From Saprospiraceae bacterium (GTDB lineage: Bacteria; Bacteroidota; Bacteroidia; Chitinophagales; Saprospiraceae): a stretch of 64,000 nucleotides of DNA. A model generated the notes under the pieces. That model had not been told where the DNA came from. It saw only the letters and a program-made list of their open reading frames with translations, and ran no database searches. The stretch lies in contig JADKAE010000001.1 in NCBI GenBank assembly GCA_016715405.1, forward strand, positions 62,001 to 126,000, in the 5' to 3' direction. Made by a program: the position numbers and the translations under genes. Positions within the stretch are counted from its first letter, which is position 1, and each line of letters starts with the position of its first letter. Of the stretch, positions 63,487 through 64,000 are shown one piece after another.

Positions 63487-64000
63487 TTAATAGAGTTTAA
63501 TAACTTCTCCAGTATTGGCTCCAAAAATACTTTTGCGAAAACCATACTCCAATTGCTTCATGGTTACGGGTATTTCTCCAGGGAAATATGGAAAATATTG
63601 CGGCGAATTCTCAATAACAGTTGGACTAACTGCATTGATACGAATTCCTCTGTCTAATTCTATGGCAGCGGCTCTCACAAATCCTTCTATCGCACCATTT
63701 GCAGCAGATGCATTGGCAAAATTAAGTTGCGGCTCGTAGGTTAAAGCCCCTGAAATTAAAGTAAAAGAGCCTTTGGATTTGATATAATGCTGCCCGATTA
63801 ACACCAGGTTGATTTGACCCATCATTTTACCTTCCACGCCTTTTCTAAATTCTTTATCGTTTAAACTTTCCCATGGGCCCACAAATGTTGGCCCGGCTGT
63901 AGAAACCAATGCATCAAACTCGCCAACTTTTTTGTAAAATTCTTCAATAGAATTGGCGGAAGTAATATCTACTTGATATTCGCCACTTTTCGTTGCCACT
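63487..64000 (-). CDS. Short-chain dehydrogenase (5' end outside the window)
   Basis: The visible 171 or so residues of an atypical SDR: DALVSTAGPTFVGPWESL (NAG-like), GSFTLISGALTYEP, NASAANGAIEGFVRAAAIEL with Ala instead of the catalytic Tyr-x-x-x-Lys Tyr context (ASAANGA), and RINAVSPTVIENS. The cofactor motif lies beyond the window. The change in YxxxK is normal for the small SDR subgroup seen beside DUF2798 genes. First visible gene of the minus-strand group ending at 61549. Confidence 0.85.
   Translation of the reverse strand, partial: VATKSGEYQVDITSANSIEEFYKKVGEFDALVSTAGPTFVGPWESLNDKEFRKGVEGKMMGQINLVLIGQHYIKSKGSFTLISGALTYEPQLNFANASAANGAIEGFVRAAAIELDRGIRINAVSPTVIENSPQYFPYFPGEIPVTMKQLEYGFRKSIFGANTGEVIKLY

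Overview
The window comes from a member of the Bacteroidota, most likely a saprospiral or chitinophagal lineage. The evidence is a SusC/SusD pair, a type IX secretion C-terminal sorting domain, a hybrid propeller/AraC two-component regulator, DUF2480 and DUF3667 proteins, and promoters of the Bacteroidota form (TTTG, 19 bp, TAnnTTTG). The chromosome backbone is about 50-55% GC by eye. Several patches are clearly AT-richer and look acquired: the left-end gene, the two toxin-antitoxin pairs, a serine hydrolase at 33.9 kb, and most of 59.2-64 kb.

Layout. 1-2.4 kb: cut-off sorting-domain protein, an attC-like palindrome, an Rpn-type nuclease and a small secreted protein. 2.4-7.1 kb: two copies of a miniature inverted-repeat element, an esterase, a 30-codon remnant of a second esterase, then a RimK-like ATP-grasp ligase, a class I glutamine amidotransferase and a second (permuted-type) ATP-grasp protein. 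This is the best candidate for an uncharacterised pathway. 7.0-11.2 kb: YdeI-like protein, membrane protein, lipoprotein rubrerythrin, OmpR/histidine kinase pair. 11.4-17.5 kb: hisGDCB, scpB, DUF2480, TonB-like protein. 17.6-22.8 kb: lone ATP-grasp ligase, membrane protein, tRNA-Phe, degenerate MtfA-like protein, SDR, amino-acid permease. 22.8-30 kb: SusD/SusC, chloride channel, SGNH hydrolase. 30-42 kb: DUF433/DUF5615 pair, clpB, serine hydrolase, DUF3667 protein, hybrid sensor, secreted protein, VapBC-like pair. 42-49.7 kb: M20 and M13 peptidases, ABC-2 permease, a 53-residue membrane protein, WecA-type transferase, tryptophan 2,3-dioxygenase. 49.6-55 kb (minus strand): MacB-type permease, flippase, Wzz and O-antigen ligase. 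55-59 kb: mtnA with a class II aldolase, then divergent alkB and a ferredoxin-type reductase. 59.2-64 kb: serine hydrolase, Crp/Fnr regulator, DUF4386, thioredoxin-reductase-like protein, DUF2798 and a cut-off SDR.

Two genome-wide features stand out. First, non-coding DNA is rich in short-period arrays. Seven-base units of the GTTnTCn type lie in promoters, in two cases as opposed arrays on both sides of the -7 box. GGGGGAGA-like purine arrays and 8-base arrays lie at gene ends, sometimes supplying the stop codon. Second, nine or ten genes are interrupted by single-base changes, almost all in mononucleotide runs. At least fourteen changes are identified, eleven of them between 25 and 51 kb, seven gains and seven losses. 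Each restores a full-length family member when corrected, so sequencing or assembly error is the simplest reading. I annotate those genes as single CDSs with the break points given.
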